From positions 1 through 50,410 of the forward strand of contig DAOUHZ010000065.1 of the NCBI GenBank assembly GCA_034428455.1: a DNA stretch of 50,410 bases, written 5' to 3'. This stretch comes from Bin87 sp034428455 (GTDB lineage: Bacteria; Chloroflexota; Dehalococcoidia; Lucifugimonadales; UBA3495). A program made the translations under genes and the position numbers. The notes beneath the pieces are model-generated. The model searched no databases, was not told the DNA's origin, and saw only the letters and a program-made list of their open reading frames with translations. Below, piece after piece: positions 32,669 through 42,952 of the stretch (its first letter is position 1; each line of letters starts with the position of its first letter).

Positions 32669-33337
32669 CTATCCGTAGCCGGTGGTGGCTCCGCTGGCCG
32701 GCCGGCGGGAGCGCACTGCCCAGAAGTGCACCGCACCCACCACAATGAAGATGCCCAGACAGTAACCAATCGCCGCCCAGCCGACGCCAAAAACCGCTCG
32801 GGCCAGCGCCATAGAGGTCAGATAGATGAACGGCAGCGCGATAATGGTGCTTCTGGTAAGCAGCAGGACCGCGATGCACGGCAATGCCATAATCAGCACC
32901 GCGGCGGGCAGCGCGGCGCCGGTGATCCCCAGGGCCGTGGCCGCGCCGCGACCGCCGTGAAATTTCAACCAGACCGGCCAGATTTGCCCGGCCATGGCAG
33001 CCGCGCCGGCCAGCATTCCGGCCGGCGTCAAGGCGAAGACCGGGACCAATGGGTCGGGCGAACCCGAAGGGCTGCCGGCCTGCGCGGGGTTGACCAGACG
33101 GAACAGCAGGTTGAACGCCAGCACCGCTGCCACGCCTTTGGCGATGTCCACCGCGCCGACCAGAATAGCCCACCGCCGGCCGCAGATGCGGTTTACGTTG
33201 TTGGCCCCGGCGTTGCCGTCGCCGGCCTGACGGATGTCAACCGCACCCTTGGTGGCCCAGCGCACCACCAGGTAGGCGGTGGGTATGCTGCCCAGCAGGT
33301 AGCCCCCCAGGGCGGCCGCGCCGAGCAGCACGAGCAT
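32669..33337 (-). CDS. plsY: Glycerol-3-phosphate acyltransferase PlsY
   Basis: 222 residues, membrane enzyme of phospholipid synthesis that moves an acyl group from acyl phosphate to glycerol-3-phosphate. The three PlsY loops are visible: GSIPTAYLVVRW (motif 1 Ser/Arg), AGDGNAGANNVNRICGRRW (motif 2, with Gly-Asn) and KFHGGRGAATALG (motif 3, phosphate-binding Lys-x-x-Gly-Gly-Arg-Gly). About seven hydrophobic segments. It lies downstream of ilvE on the same strand with a 27-base gap. Confidence 0.92.
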   Translation of the reverse strand: MLVLLGAAALGGYLLGSIPTAYLVVRWATKGAVDIRQAGDGNAGANNVNRICGRRWAILVGAVDIAKGVAAVLAFNLLFRLVNPAQAGSPSGSPDPLVPVFALTPAGMLAGAAAMAGQIWPVWLKFHGGRGAATALGITGAALPAAVLIMALPCIAVLLLTRSTIIALPFIYLTSMALARAVFGVGWAAIGYCLGIFIVVGAVHFWAVRSRRPASGATTGYG

Positions 33338-33364
33338 CTCCGCTTCTCCGGCGGGGTTATCTCC

Positions 33365-34333
33365 CTAGGCCGGTACCAGGCCCGCAGTCTTTACCGAGGT
33401 GCACCAGTGCCGGTACTTGGGATTGTTGCCGACCACGATGTCGAAATACATCCGCTGCAGTTGCGTCGTGATCGGGCCGGGCTGCCCGTCGGCGATTGGT
33501 CGGAAGTCCAACTCCACTACCGGAGTCAGATGGGCCGCGGTGCCACTGAGGAAGACCTCGTCAGCGAGGTATAACTCGCTGCGGTCGATGGTGCGCATCT
33601 GCACTTCCATCCCCATCTCGGCGGCAGCCAACTGCATGATGGTGTCGCGGGTTATGCCGCCGAGAACGTTGTCCTCCAGCGGCGGGGTGTAGATGACACC
33701 CTTCTTGACCATGAAGATGTTCTCGCCCGACCCTTCAGACACATGGCCGTCGTGGTTGAGCAGGATAGCCTCGTCGAAGCCGGCGATGGTGGCCTCCGTC
33801 TTGGCGAGGATGCTGTTGATGTAGATGCCGCAAGCCTTGATGCGCGCCGGAATCATCGGGTCGTCGACGCGACGCCAGGATGAGGTGCAGCAGCGCAGCC
33901 GGTCGCTCCCCAGGTAGTTGCCGAAAGGCACGGTGATCAGGGTGAAGTCCGACGCCAATTCCTGCAACTTCAGGTTGGCCACCAGCTCCTCGCTCTTGTA
34001 CGCGAGGGGCCTGATGTAAATGTCCGAATCGTGGCGATTGCGCTCGACCAAATCAACCGTGATGTCGCAGAGTTGGTCGGCGGAATAAGGGATGTCCAGC
34101 ATGAGAATGCGGCATCCATCCAGCAGGCGCTCGTAGTGCTCCCGCATGCGGAAGATATTGATCGCGCCCTGTTCGTCGTTCCAGTTGCCGCGGATACCCT
34201 CGAATACGCCCGTCCCATAGTGGAGGGCGTGGGTCATTACGCTTACCCTGGCCTCGCTGGCTGGTACAAACTGCCCACGGAAAAACACTTGCAGTTCATC
34301 GGCGTTGAAGGAAGCCTGGCCATTGGTAGTCAC
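33365..34333 (-). CDS. ilvE: Branched-chain amino acid aminotransferase
   Basis: 322 residues, fold type IV PLP aminotransferase. The PLP Lys lies in ARIKACGIYINSILAKTEA, the phosphate-binding segment in GGITRDTIMQLAAAE, and DEAILLNHDGHVSEGSGENIF is the family signature. N-terminal ALHYGTGVFEGIRG is also typical of IlvE. It makes the last step of valine, leucine and isoleucine synthesis in the cytosol. It is probably co-transcribed with plsY. Confidence 0.93.
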   Translation of the reverse strand: MTTNGQASFNADELQVFFRGQFVPASEARVSVMTHALHYGTGVFEGIRGNWNDEQGAINIFRMREHYERLLDGCRILMLDIPYSADQLCDITVDLVERNRHDSDIYIRPLAYKSEELVANLKLQELASDFTLITVPFGNYLGSDRLRCCTSSWRRVDDPMIPARIKACGIYINSILAKTEATIAGFDEAILLNHDGHVSEGSGENIFMVKKGVIYTPPLEDNVLGGITRDTIMQLAAAEMGMEVQMRTIDRSELYLADEVFLSGTAAHLTPVVELDFRPIADGQPGPITTQLQRMYFDIVVGNNPKYRHWCTSVKTAGLVPA

Positions 34334-34459
34334 GTAATGCCCCCTTTGAGCAAAGAATTCGAGGCATTATACCGTCGCGCGGCTAGTGTTGCCAATCGAA
34401 CTCGGCGCGCGGAGAAACGAAACCCGGCGGCGGCGAACCGGAATTCCACGCCATCGCTG

Positions 34460-35104
34460 CTACGCTTGTCGTCTTTCCCTGCGATGCGCGCCCGGTCCGG
34501 TGGCCGAGATAAGCCGTCGAGCAGACAGGTAATCCATGATGGTATCGACGCACTCGCTAGGGGTGCGCCCGCTGGTGTTGATGGCGATCTCCGGGTCCTC
34601 CGGGCGCTCAAAGGGCGAGTCGATACCCGTGAAATCGCTGATTTCGCCGGACCGGGCGCGACGATAGAGGCCCTTGTTGTCCCTTTGCTCACAGAGCGCC
34701 AACGGGGTGTCGACAAACACCTCAATGAACCTGCCGGCCGGCACCAGGCTGCGGGCGAAATCTCGTTCCACCTTGAAGGGAGAGATGCAGGCCGCCAGCG
34801 TGATCAGGCCAGCGTCGTACATCAGGCCAGCCACCTCGGCCATGCGCCGCACGTTTTCGTGGCGCGCCGCCACGCTGAAATCCAGGTCACGATTGAGGCC
34901 GTGGCGCAGATTGTCGCCGTCCAACACATAGGTCGCATATCCGCAGTCGTACAGGCGCTTGGCCAGGCAGTTGGCCAGCGTCGTCTTGCCGGCGCCCGAC
35001 AGACCCGTAAACCAGAGCGCCAAAGGCTGCTGCTTGAGCAGCGCGGTCCGGTCGCGTTGGGATACGGCGTAGTCCTGCCAGAACACTTCAGATTGGTTGC
35101 CCAT
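34460..35104 (-). CDS. cysC: Adenylylsulfate kinase (APS kinase)
   Basis: 214 residues. Walker A GLSGAGKTT, then YVLDGDNLRHGLNRDLDFS and the Ser-loop ACISPFKVERDFAR, FIEVFVDTPLALCEQRD and GLYRRARSGEISDFTGIDSPFE are all conserved in CysC. It phosphorylates APS to PAPS for sulfate reduction or sulfation. No sulfate adenylyltransferase or PAPS reductase gene lies nearby. The ATG at 35104 was chosen over a GTG three codons upstream; neither has a clear ribosome-binding site. The gap to ilvE is 126 bases without a gene. Confidence 0.92.
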   Translation of the reverse strand: MGNQSEVFWQDYAVSQRDRTALLKQQPLALWFTGLSGAGKTTLANCLAKRLYDCGYATYVLDGDNLRHGLNRDLDFSVAARHENVRRMAEVAGLMYDAGLITLAACISPFKVERDFARSLVPAGRFIEVFVDTPLALCEQRDNKGLYRRARSGEISDFTGIDSPFERPEDPEIAINTSGRTPSECVDTIMDYLSARRLISATGPGAHRRERRQA

Positions 35105-35185
35105 ATCGCACACCGAGGATCAATTATCGCGGGCGATTATAGCGCAGACGAGCGTGTGCAACCGCCACGAAAGCCGATTGCTAAA

Positions 35186-35278
35186 CTCCCTCTCCCCTGG
35201 CGGGAGAGGGCTGGGGCGAGAGGGTTTGCAGCGGCCTTCACCCTCACCCTGACCCTCTCCCATCAAGGGAGAGGGAAC
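35186..35278. repeat. CTCTCCC-type inverted repeat
   Basis: CTCCCTCTCCCCTGGCGGGA and GAGAGGG are followed further on by CCCTCACCCTGACCCTCTCC and GGGAGAGGG. The pattern resembles dispersed repeats found in many GC-rich genomes. It lies in the 430-base gene-free stretch between cysC and the SelW-like gene. Confidence 0.7.
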
Positions 35279-35296
35279 TTTCGGAGTTTCGCATTT

Positions 35297-35460
35297 GTCT
35301 CGCCACGACGAGGCTCATGCGTACCCAGTTTCCTCAAACCTGTCATTGCGCGGAGCGAAGCGATTTGGCAATCCCGTTGGTGTAGCGACGATTCTGGTCC
35401 CAACGAGATTGCCACGCTGCGCTCGCAATGACAAAGCGGGTACGCGTGAGACGACGAGGT
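35297..35460. repeat. Dispersed palindromic repeat, copy D (most complete)
   Basis: Outer arms TCTCGCCACGACGAGGCTCA and GCGTACCC mirror GGGTACGCGTGAGACGACGA. Inner arms TGTCATTGCGCGGAGCGAAG, TTGGCAATCCCGTTGG mirror CAACGAGATTGCCACGC and TGCGCTCGCAATGACA. No protein is encoded, so it looks like a non-autonomous (MITE-like) element. Partial copies lie at 10061, 11071, 12782 and 41644. Confidence 0.8.
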
Positions 35461-35463
35461 TGT

Positions 35464-35492
35464 TGGAACGATTCTTCATTTGTGATAGAATT
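35464..35492 (+). promoter_or_regulatory. Promoter of the SelW-like gene
   Basis: TTGGAA (35464-35469), a 17-base spacer and TAGAAT (35487-35492), 43 bases upstream of the start. It supports a transcript that begins just ahead of this small gene. Confidence 0.65.
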
Positions 35493-35534
35493 CTCAAAGC
35501 AGGCGCCGAGAAACCGGCTCCAAACGGAGGAAAC

Positions 35535-35822
35535 ATGGAAGGCAAAGTCCAGATCGAGATTACCTACTGCGTGCCTTGACAGCACCACGCTACCGCCACG
35601 TGGATGGCGAACGAGTTTTTCCGGGCCTACGGCGGCGACGCCGCTATCACCATCTCCCCGCGCGGCCAGGGCATCATGGAAGTGTTCGTGGACGGCGAGA
35701 AGATCTTTGACAAGAAGGCCGAGGGGAACATCTACCCCGAGTTGGGCCGCATCCGCAAGATGAAGGAAGTCATCTCCGCGAAGATCGCGCAGGCCGACTT
35801 GGCTGTCGCCGCCGACAACTAG
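35535..35822 (+). CDS. SelW-like (Rdx family) selenoprotein
   Basis: 95 residues when UGA at 35577-35579 is read as selenocysteine. The N-terminus MEGKVQIEITYC-V-P-U gives the C12-x-x-U15 redox motif directly after the first strand, as in SelW/SelT/SelH (Rdx) thioredoxin-like proteins (CxxU). After it, QHHATATWMANEFFRAYGGD is the following helix, then ITISPRGQGIMEVFVDGEKI, FDKKAEGNIYP (strand and the conserved FDK-type turn) and a C-terminal helix RIRKMKEVISAKI. Length equals SelW (about 90). GGAGG at 35526-35530, a clear promoter, a hairpin after the UGA, and a strong terminator all fit one gene. If UGA stopped, only 14 residues would be made. Likely a small cytosolic thiol/selenol redox protein. 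Confidence 0.9.
35594..35609 (+). promoter_or_regulatory. Candidate bacterial SECIS hairpin of the SelW-like gene
   Basis: Stem CGCCA/UGGCG around loop CGUGGA. The loop starts 19 nucleotides after the UGA and has G at its second position, as the loose bacterial SECIS consensus asks. Folding by eye. Confidence 0.65.
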
Positions 35823-35846
35823 TCGAACGCGCCAAACGGATTTGAA

Positions 35847-35878
35847 GGCCGCCGCCCATAAGGGCGGCGGCCGTTTTT
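35847..35878 (+). terminator. Rho-independent terminator after the SelW-like gene
   Basis: Perfect 11-bp stem GGCCGCCGCCC / GGGCGGCGGCC with loop ATAA, followed by G and five T residues. It starts 24 bases after the stop codon and may also act on the converging tmk gene. Confidence 0.9.
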
Positions 35879-35893
35879 GCATCCCGCAGTGGG

Positions 35894-36571
35894 TCAACTC
35901 GTTTCGGCGCTCGCGAGTTTGGCGACGATCTGGTCACCAAGCAGCGGGCACACCCGAGCCCAAACCGCGGCGGCCACAGCCTCGATTGGGTGGTTCCCTT
36001 CCACTAAGCACCAGGTGTCCATGCTGGCTTCCTGGTCACGGAACCCCTGGCGAACGGCATTGTGGAAGGCTATCTCCTCATCTTCAAAACGGTCGCTGGT
36101 GTCCGCGACGGGTAGCGGGAGTCGCAGTTGCCGGCTGCTGACACGACCCAGTCCCACCTGTGGATCAACATCCAGCAGAATAGTGAGGTCCGGATAACGT
36201 CCGCCGGTCGCATAATCGTTCAGCCATCGGATCCGCTCCAAATCGATCTCACGACCGTATCCCTGATACGCGACGGTCGAACCAGCGAAGCGGTCGGCCA
36301 CGATTATTGAACCAGCATCCAGTTCCGGGAGAATGCGCTGCTCGATCAGCTGAGCGCGGGAGGCTTCGAACAGCAGCAGTTCGGCTCTTGGGTCGGGTCG
36401 GTCACCGCTTATCAGAAACTGTCGCAGGTAGTCGCCCAAAGGGGTGGAACCCGGCTCATGCACCAGCACGGCCCGGTAGCCCCGGCAACGCAGTTTCGCT
36501 TCAAGTATCGCGGCCTGCGTTGACTTGCCGGCGCCCTCGCCACCCTCAAAGGCTATGAACACCCCTGACAT
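35894..36571 (-). CDS. tmk: Thymidylate kinase
   Basis: 225 residues. P-loop FEGGEGAGKSTQAA (residues 8-21), EPGSTPLGDYLRQFL, the DRY/DRF motif ADRFAGSTVAYQGYGR and the lid region SRQLRLPLPVADTSDRFEDE. It phosphorylates dTMP to dTDP. Last gene of the minus-strand run that begins with the Sec-DsbA gene, 101 bases after the R3H ATPase gene. Confidence 0.95.
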   Translation of the reverse strand: MSGVFIAFEGGEGAGKSTQAAILEAKLRCRGYRAVLVHEPGSTPLGDYLRQFLISGDRPDPRAELLLFEASRAQLIEQRILPELDAGSIIVADRFAGSTVAYQGYGREIDLERIRWLNDYATGGRYPDLTILLDVDPQVGLGRVSSRQLRLPLPVADTSDRFEDEEIAFHNAVRQGFRDQEASMDTWCLVEGNHPIEAVAAAVWARVCPLLGDQIVAKLASAETS

Positions 36572-36672
36572 CGCCGTGACCCCCGCTTGCGTATCAACGT
36601 AAGGGCGTCAGGGTATCAGAAGCGGGGACGCCGTTATGCGTGTCGCTGCCCCGCATTTCAGGCAACACGCCG

Positions 36673-38343
<1,671 letters not shown>

Positions 38344-38426
38344 CTATGCCTCCCGGTGGAGCTGCGTATCGCTGATCTATTCTGGCGGGCTCTTTGGAAA
38401 TGACAGGTTATTGATTGGGCTGGCGG

Positions 38427-39047
38427 CTAACGTACGCGGGGCGCATCGATCAGAGGAGCCTCGGGATCAAAGGCCGGTCCGCCGGCCAGGGATACAAAAT
38501 AGCGGTGAATGCGCGCATCGGCGGTGAGTTCCGGGTGGAACGACGTTGCCATCATGTTGCCCTGCTGCACCGCAACCGGCCGACCATCGGGGAGCGCCGC
38601 CAGGACATCTACCGCATCGCCAACCCGGATTATGACCGGCGCGCGGATGAATATGGCGTGATACTCACGCTCACCCAACGCTTTGATGTGCAGGTCCTGT
38701 TCGAAGGAATCGACCTGGCGGCCGAACGCGTTGCGCTGGACGCCGACGTCCATGAGGCCCATGGGCACGGGGTCTTCCTCGGTGATTTCATTCGCCAGCA
38801 TGATCATGCCGGCGCACGTACCCCACACGGCCTTGCCCCGTTTTGCCATATCCGCGACCGGTTCGCGGAGGTCATACAGCGACATCAGCCGGCTGAGCGT
38901 AGTGCTCTCACCTCCCGGGACGATGAGCCCGTCCAAGCCTTCGAGGTGCTTGGGCAAGCGCACCTCCGTGGCCGTAACGCCCACGCTGCGGAGCACGTGG
39001 CAGTGCTCCGCGAAATCACCCTGGACTGCTAAGACGCCGATGTTCAA
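38427..39047 (-). CDS. pdxT: Pyridoxal 5'-phosphate synthase glutaminase subunit PdxT
   Basis: 206 residues. The glutaminase triad is visible: Cys78 in VWGTCAGMIMLANEI and the late His/Glu in FHPELTADARIH. GGESTTLSRLM is the family signature. PdxT releases ammonia from glutamine for PdxS. It starts 57 bases after pdxS on the same strand. The start codon is TTG, and the ribosome-binding site is weak (AGAGAGG about 12 bases upstream), so translation may depend on coupling. Confidence 0.94.
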   Translation of the reverse strand: MNIGVLAVQGDFAEHCHVLRSVGVTATEVRLPKHLEGLDGLIVPGGESTTLSRLMSLYDLREPVADMAKRGKAVWGTCAGMIMLANEITEEDPVPMGLMDVGVQRNAFGRQVDSFEQDLHIKALGEREYHAIFIRAPVIIRVGDAVDVLAALPDGRPVAVQQGNMMATSFHPELTADARIHRYFVSLAGGPAFDPEAPLIDAPRVR

Positions 39048-39104
39048 CTAACCGAACAGCCTCTCTGACATGAGCTCGATAAGTTGGTACTGATGAGAAC
39101 CCGA

Positions 39105-39998
<894 letters not shown>

Positions 39999-40037
39999 GT
40001 GCGCGCCTCCTAAATTACAAAACGAAAGGTTGTAGCC

Positions 40038-40066
40038 ATTATAGCCGCCGCCGCCGGGCCAATCAA
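40038..40066 (-). promoter_or_regulatory. Promoter of pdxS-pdxT
   Basis: On the minus strand, TTGATT (40066-40061), exactly 17 bases, and TATAAT (40043-40038), about 40 bases ahead of the pdxS ATG. This places the start of a pdxST transcript downstream of rnc. Confidence 0.75.
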
Positions 40067-40136
40067 ATGGCGCGGTACGCATTCTGGCCGCCAGTTTGCC
40101 GGTGCGCAGGCCGCTACGCAGCCCGGAGCGCGTCGA

Positions 40137-40850
40137 TCAGCCCACCGCCAGCGCGTTCAGGGCAGCGCGCGCGGCGGCAACTTCGGCGGCGCTCTTGCTC
40201 GGCCCAACGCCGGAACCCAGAACCCGCTCCCCGGTGGCGACCTCGACGTCGAAGCTGGGCTGATGCGACGGCCCGGAGGATGCCACCACGCGGTAGACCG
40301 GGGTGGGTTGGCCCTGACCCTGTAGCAATTCCTGGAGTTCCGCCTTGGGGTTGTCCGGTCGCCATCCGGGCTTGCAGGCCGCGATTAGAGGTTTCGACAG
40401 GGCGCGCAGCACCAATTCGCGCGCCGCGGCGTTCCCCTGGTCCAGATAAACCGCAGCGATGACCGACTCCATGACGTCGCCCAGCACGGCGTCGCCGGCC
40501 CGGCCGCCCGACGCTTCGAATCCGCGCCCGAGGAGAACGTACTCGGCCAGGCCCAGATCTCGGGCCGCGTCGGCGAGGGCGCGCTGGCTGAGCAGGGCGG
40601 TCCAGCGCCGAGTCAGGCCGCCTTCGTCGCACTCCGGCAGGCGGCGGTACAGCTCCTCGCTGACGACGAGGCGCGCCACCACGTCCCCCAGGAACTCGAG
40701 ACGCTCGTAGGAATCGGTGTCCGAGCCCCCGGTCTCGTTGACGTACGAGCGGTGCGTCAGCGCCTGAATGAGCAAGCCCCGGTCCTGAAAGTTCAGGCCC
40801 AGGGCTTGTTCCAGTTCGGCGACCGGGCGGTGCGCGCCGGGCGAACTCAT
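40137..40850 (-). CDS. rnc: Ribonuclease III
   Basis: 237 residues. The RNase III signature is ERLEFLGDVV at residues 49-58 and the second metal site is GDVMESVIAAVYLDQG. The C-terminal double-stranded-RNA-binding domain starts near residue 165 (NPKAELQELLQGQGQPTPVY) and ends with AAEVAAARAALNAL. It processes rRNA precursors and structured RNA. ATG 40850 was chosen; it lies 16 bases after the Sec-DsbA stop, so the two are probably co-transcribed. Confidence 0.94.
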   Translation of the reverse strand: MSSPGAHRPVAELEQALGLNFQDRGLLIQALTHRSYVNETGGSDTDSYERLEFLGDVVARLVVSEELYRRLPECDEGGLTRRWTALLSQRALADAARDLGLAEYVLLGRGFEASGGRAGDAVLGDVMESVIAAVYLDQGNAAARELVLRALSKPLIAACKPGWRPDNPKAELQELLQGQGQPTPVYRVVASSGPSHQPSFDVEVATGERVLGSGVGPSKSAAEVAAARAALNALAVG

Positions 40851-40866
40851 AGAGTGTCGAGCGCCG

Positions 40867-41499
40867 TTATCCGCGCACACCCTCATAGGGCCACGGCGGA
40901 GACGGGCGCTTGACCTCACCCACGTGCCGGTGGTCGGCCATCATCTCGACCAGGTTGTCGTAGATGGGCCCCGACTCATCGTCCGACGGAATAAACATCT
41001 TGACGAAGGCGGAGTTGCCGTTGGGGAACACGTAGAGGGGCACGCCGAAGGCGCCGTGCACTTCCACGGCCTCGGTGTGGCTCTCGCCGATCTCGCGCAG
41101 CACGTCCGGATCGGCCAAGTCCTCGGCGAACTGGCCCATGTCGACGCCGGAGGCCTCGGCCACGGCGTTGATGGCGTCCGCGTCGGTCAGGTCGATGCGA
41201 TCTTCGTGCCGGGCCCGCAGCAGGTTGATGAAGAAGCGGTCGAAGATCTCTTCACCCTGGCGCTGGGCGGCGATGCCGGCGCGGAGCTCGAGCAGCGTGT
41301 TGTCCGAGTCGTCCTGCTCCCAGTACTTGAAGCCGTCGTCATTGTTGTTGTCGTGATTTACCTGAACCAGCGAGAATGGCTTCAGATCCACGGCGATGTC
41401 GTGGTCGGTATTCTCGCGTACTTTCGCCCACCACATGGCAGCGTTGTACACGAAGGGTCAACGAAAGTCGTAATAGACGGTGAAATCGGATTCGGCCAT
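40867..41499 (-). CDS. DsbA-like thioredoxin-fold selenoprotein
   Basis: 210 residues when UGA at 41460-41458 is read as selenocysteine. MAESDFTVYYDFR-U14-PFVYNAAMWW has the first strand, the D-x-x-C-P position of DsbA/FrnE-type proteins with Sec in place of the nucleophilic Cys, and the following helix. The partner Cys of a CPxC motif is Val17, so the active site is a single selenol (U-P-F-V). The rest shows the helical insertion (FKYWEQDDSDNTLLELRAGI, DRFFINLLRARHEDRIDLTD) and a cis-Pro-like strand GAFGVPLYVFPNG. Without readthrough, translation would have to begin inside helix 1 without a good start. GGGAGG precedes the ATG, and an extended -10 TGCTACAAT (hexamer 41579-41574) lies upstream. 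Cytosolic; may be a peroxidase- or disulfide-acting enzyme. Confidence 0.88.
41413..41454 (-). promoter_or_regulatory. Candidate bacterial SECIS hairpin of the DsbA-like gene
   Basis: Beginning 3 nucleotides after the UGA, UUCGUGUAC pairs with GUACGCGAG (9 pairs, two of them G-U). Above an internal loop, CGCU pairs with GGCG, and GCC with GGU, closing an AUGU tetraloop 21 nucleotides after the UGA. The long stem with the UGA at its base is like the E. coli fdhF element. Folding by eye. Confidence 0.6.
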
Positions 41500-41643
41500 G
41501 ATTTGGACCTCCCTGCTGTGATTGACCGTCGGTTCCGGGATGGTAGTCCCGGGTTCGCCTGGTTCGTGGGCGGATTGTAGCACAGACAGCGTCGGGCTGG
41601 GCAAGCGTCAAACTCAACGGTAACTGTTCAGGGTTGCGGGGGG

Positions 41644-41729
41644 CGTCATCGCGAGCTCAGCGCGGCAATCTCGTTGGGGCAGGAGAATCGTTCGGGAAAA
41701 GGTTCTGGAGAGAGGAGGAGATTGCCACG
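41644..41729. repeat. Dispersed palindromic repeat, copy E
   Basis: GTCATCGCGAGCTCAGCGCG, GCAATCTCGTTGGGGC and, after a central spacer, GGAGATTGCCACGGGG. The IS701-like element begins within 10 bases of its right end, suggesting insertion in or beside the repeat. No gene lies between 41500 and 41736. Confidence 0.75.
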
Positions 41730-41736
41730 GGGCTCG

Positions 41737-42952
41737 TATTACAACGACAGTTGGGATGATAGTATGATGACCGAATAAGGAAAGGCTTCAGGAGGTGGGG
41801 CAGGGCGATGGATGCGGCCGCGTTGGAGCAGGTGTATGTAGCCTTTCGGGATTTTCAGACTATTTTGCGTCAGCCTGCGGCCGCAAACAGCTGCGGGAGT
41901 TGAGCCGTCACTATTTGCAGGGTCTGCCGGTGCAGTCTCACGAGCGGAGCAACGCGGAGAACCTGTCCGAAGCGGTGGCGTCGTCGCCACGGTCACTGCA
42001 ACGATTTCTCACGGAGTCCCCATGGGACGATGACTTGGTGATGGGCTGGCTGCGGGAGTATCTGGGTCTTCGATTGGGAGACCCGGCGGGGGTATGGGTG
42101 TTGGACGGCAGCGACTATCCCAAGCAGTGGGTGAAGTCGGTGGGAGTGTCGCGGCAGTACTGTGGAGGGCTGGAGAAGATCGACAACTGCCAGTCTGGGG
42201 TGTTTCTGGCCCATGTGGGTTCAAGGGGGAGAGCGCTGGTGGACAAAAGGCTGTACGTGCCCAAGGAATGGACTGGTGATGTGGAGCGATGGGCGGCGGC
42301 GGGCGTGGCAGCGGAGCGTAGGGATTACCGGAGCAAGAGGGAGTTGGCCTTGGAGATGCTGGAGCGGGCCGCCGCAATCCCCGAAGCTGGCGGGTGGGAG
42401 GTCACAATAGCCCAGGGCAACCTGGGACCCCGTATCTGCCGTTGCCACGAGCGGGTGCGGGTAACTCACCGACGCCAACCGGGTGCGGTCCTCGGGGCGA
42501 TCTATCGCCGGAACCGAGATGGCAGCGAGCCCCGCTACTACCTCGCCAACGTTCCCGAAGACACTCCGTTGAAACCCTGGCCTGCGTGGGCGGCGCCCGC
42601 TGGCGCATCGCAACCGAGTTCGAGACCGAGAAAAGCGACGTGGGACTGGACAAGTATGAAGTCCGCACTTGGGCCGGTTGGCATCATCAAATCGCCATGT
42701 ACCTGCTGGCCGGGGCTTTCCTGCTGAGCCTGCAACAGGATTGGGGGAAAAGATGCCCCAGATCATCCGGCTCCAAGTGTGCCGAGAGGTCCGTGAGTTG
42801 ACGCCAAGGGAACGGTTCGGTCCGGAAGAGCTGCTGTTATGGCTGGTGGGCGTCCAAGCAACGGAACGAACGGGCCAGACTATCCCATGAGAAACGTCGG
42901 GCCGCCCACCACGCCACTACCGGCTTGCCTCCCTAAACCCGTCGTTGTAATA
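41737..42952. mobile_element. IS701-like insertion sequence, decayed
   Basis: Inverted ends of 12-13 bases: GTATTACAACGAC at 41736-41748 and GTCGTTGTAATAC at 42941-42953. The flanks are CTCG (41733-41736) and CTAG (42953-42956); IS701 family members usually duplicate CTAG-like targets, so this could be a target duplication with one later change. The transposase inside has several frameshifts. Confidence 0.75.
41808..42890 (+). pseudogene. IS701-family transposase with frameshifts
   Basis: Begins MDAAALEQVYVAFRDFQ after GGAGG, then shifts frame near 41860 into YFASACGRKQLRELSRHYLQ and continues to WVLDGSDYPKQWVKSVGVSR (first catalytic Asp in LDGSDY), NCQSGVFLAHVGSRGRALVD and VPKEWTGDVERW. Near 42400 the frame decays; later pieces in other frames read LDKYEVRTWAGWHHQIAMYL (C-terminal catalytic region) and EVRELTPRERFGPEELLLWL. 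At least three frame changes and probably a small internal deletion make it inactive. Confidence 0.85.

Noticed and set aside
32288..33574. 428-codon plus-strand frame across the exporter and plsY
   Set aside because: It is a shadow of two well-supported genes (DMT exporter and antisense plsY) with no recognisable protein features.
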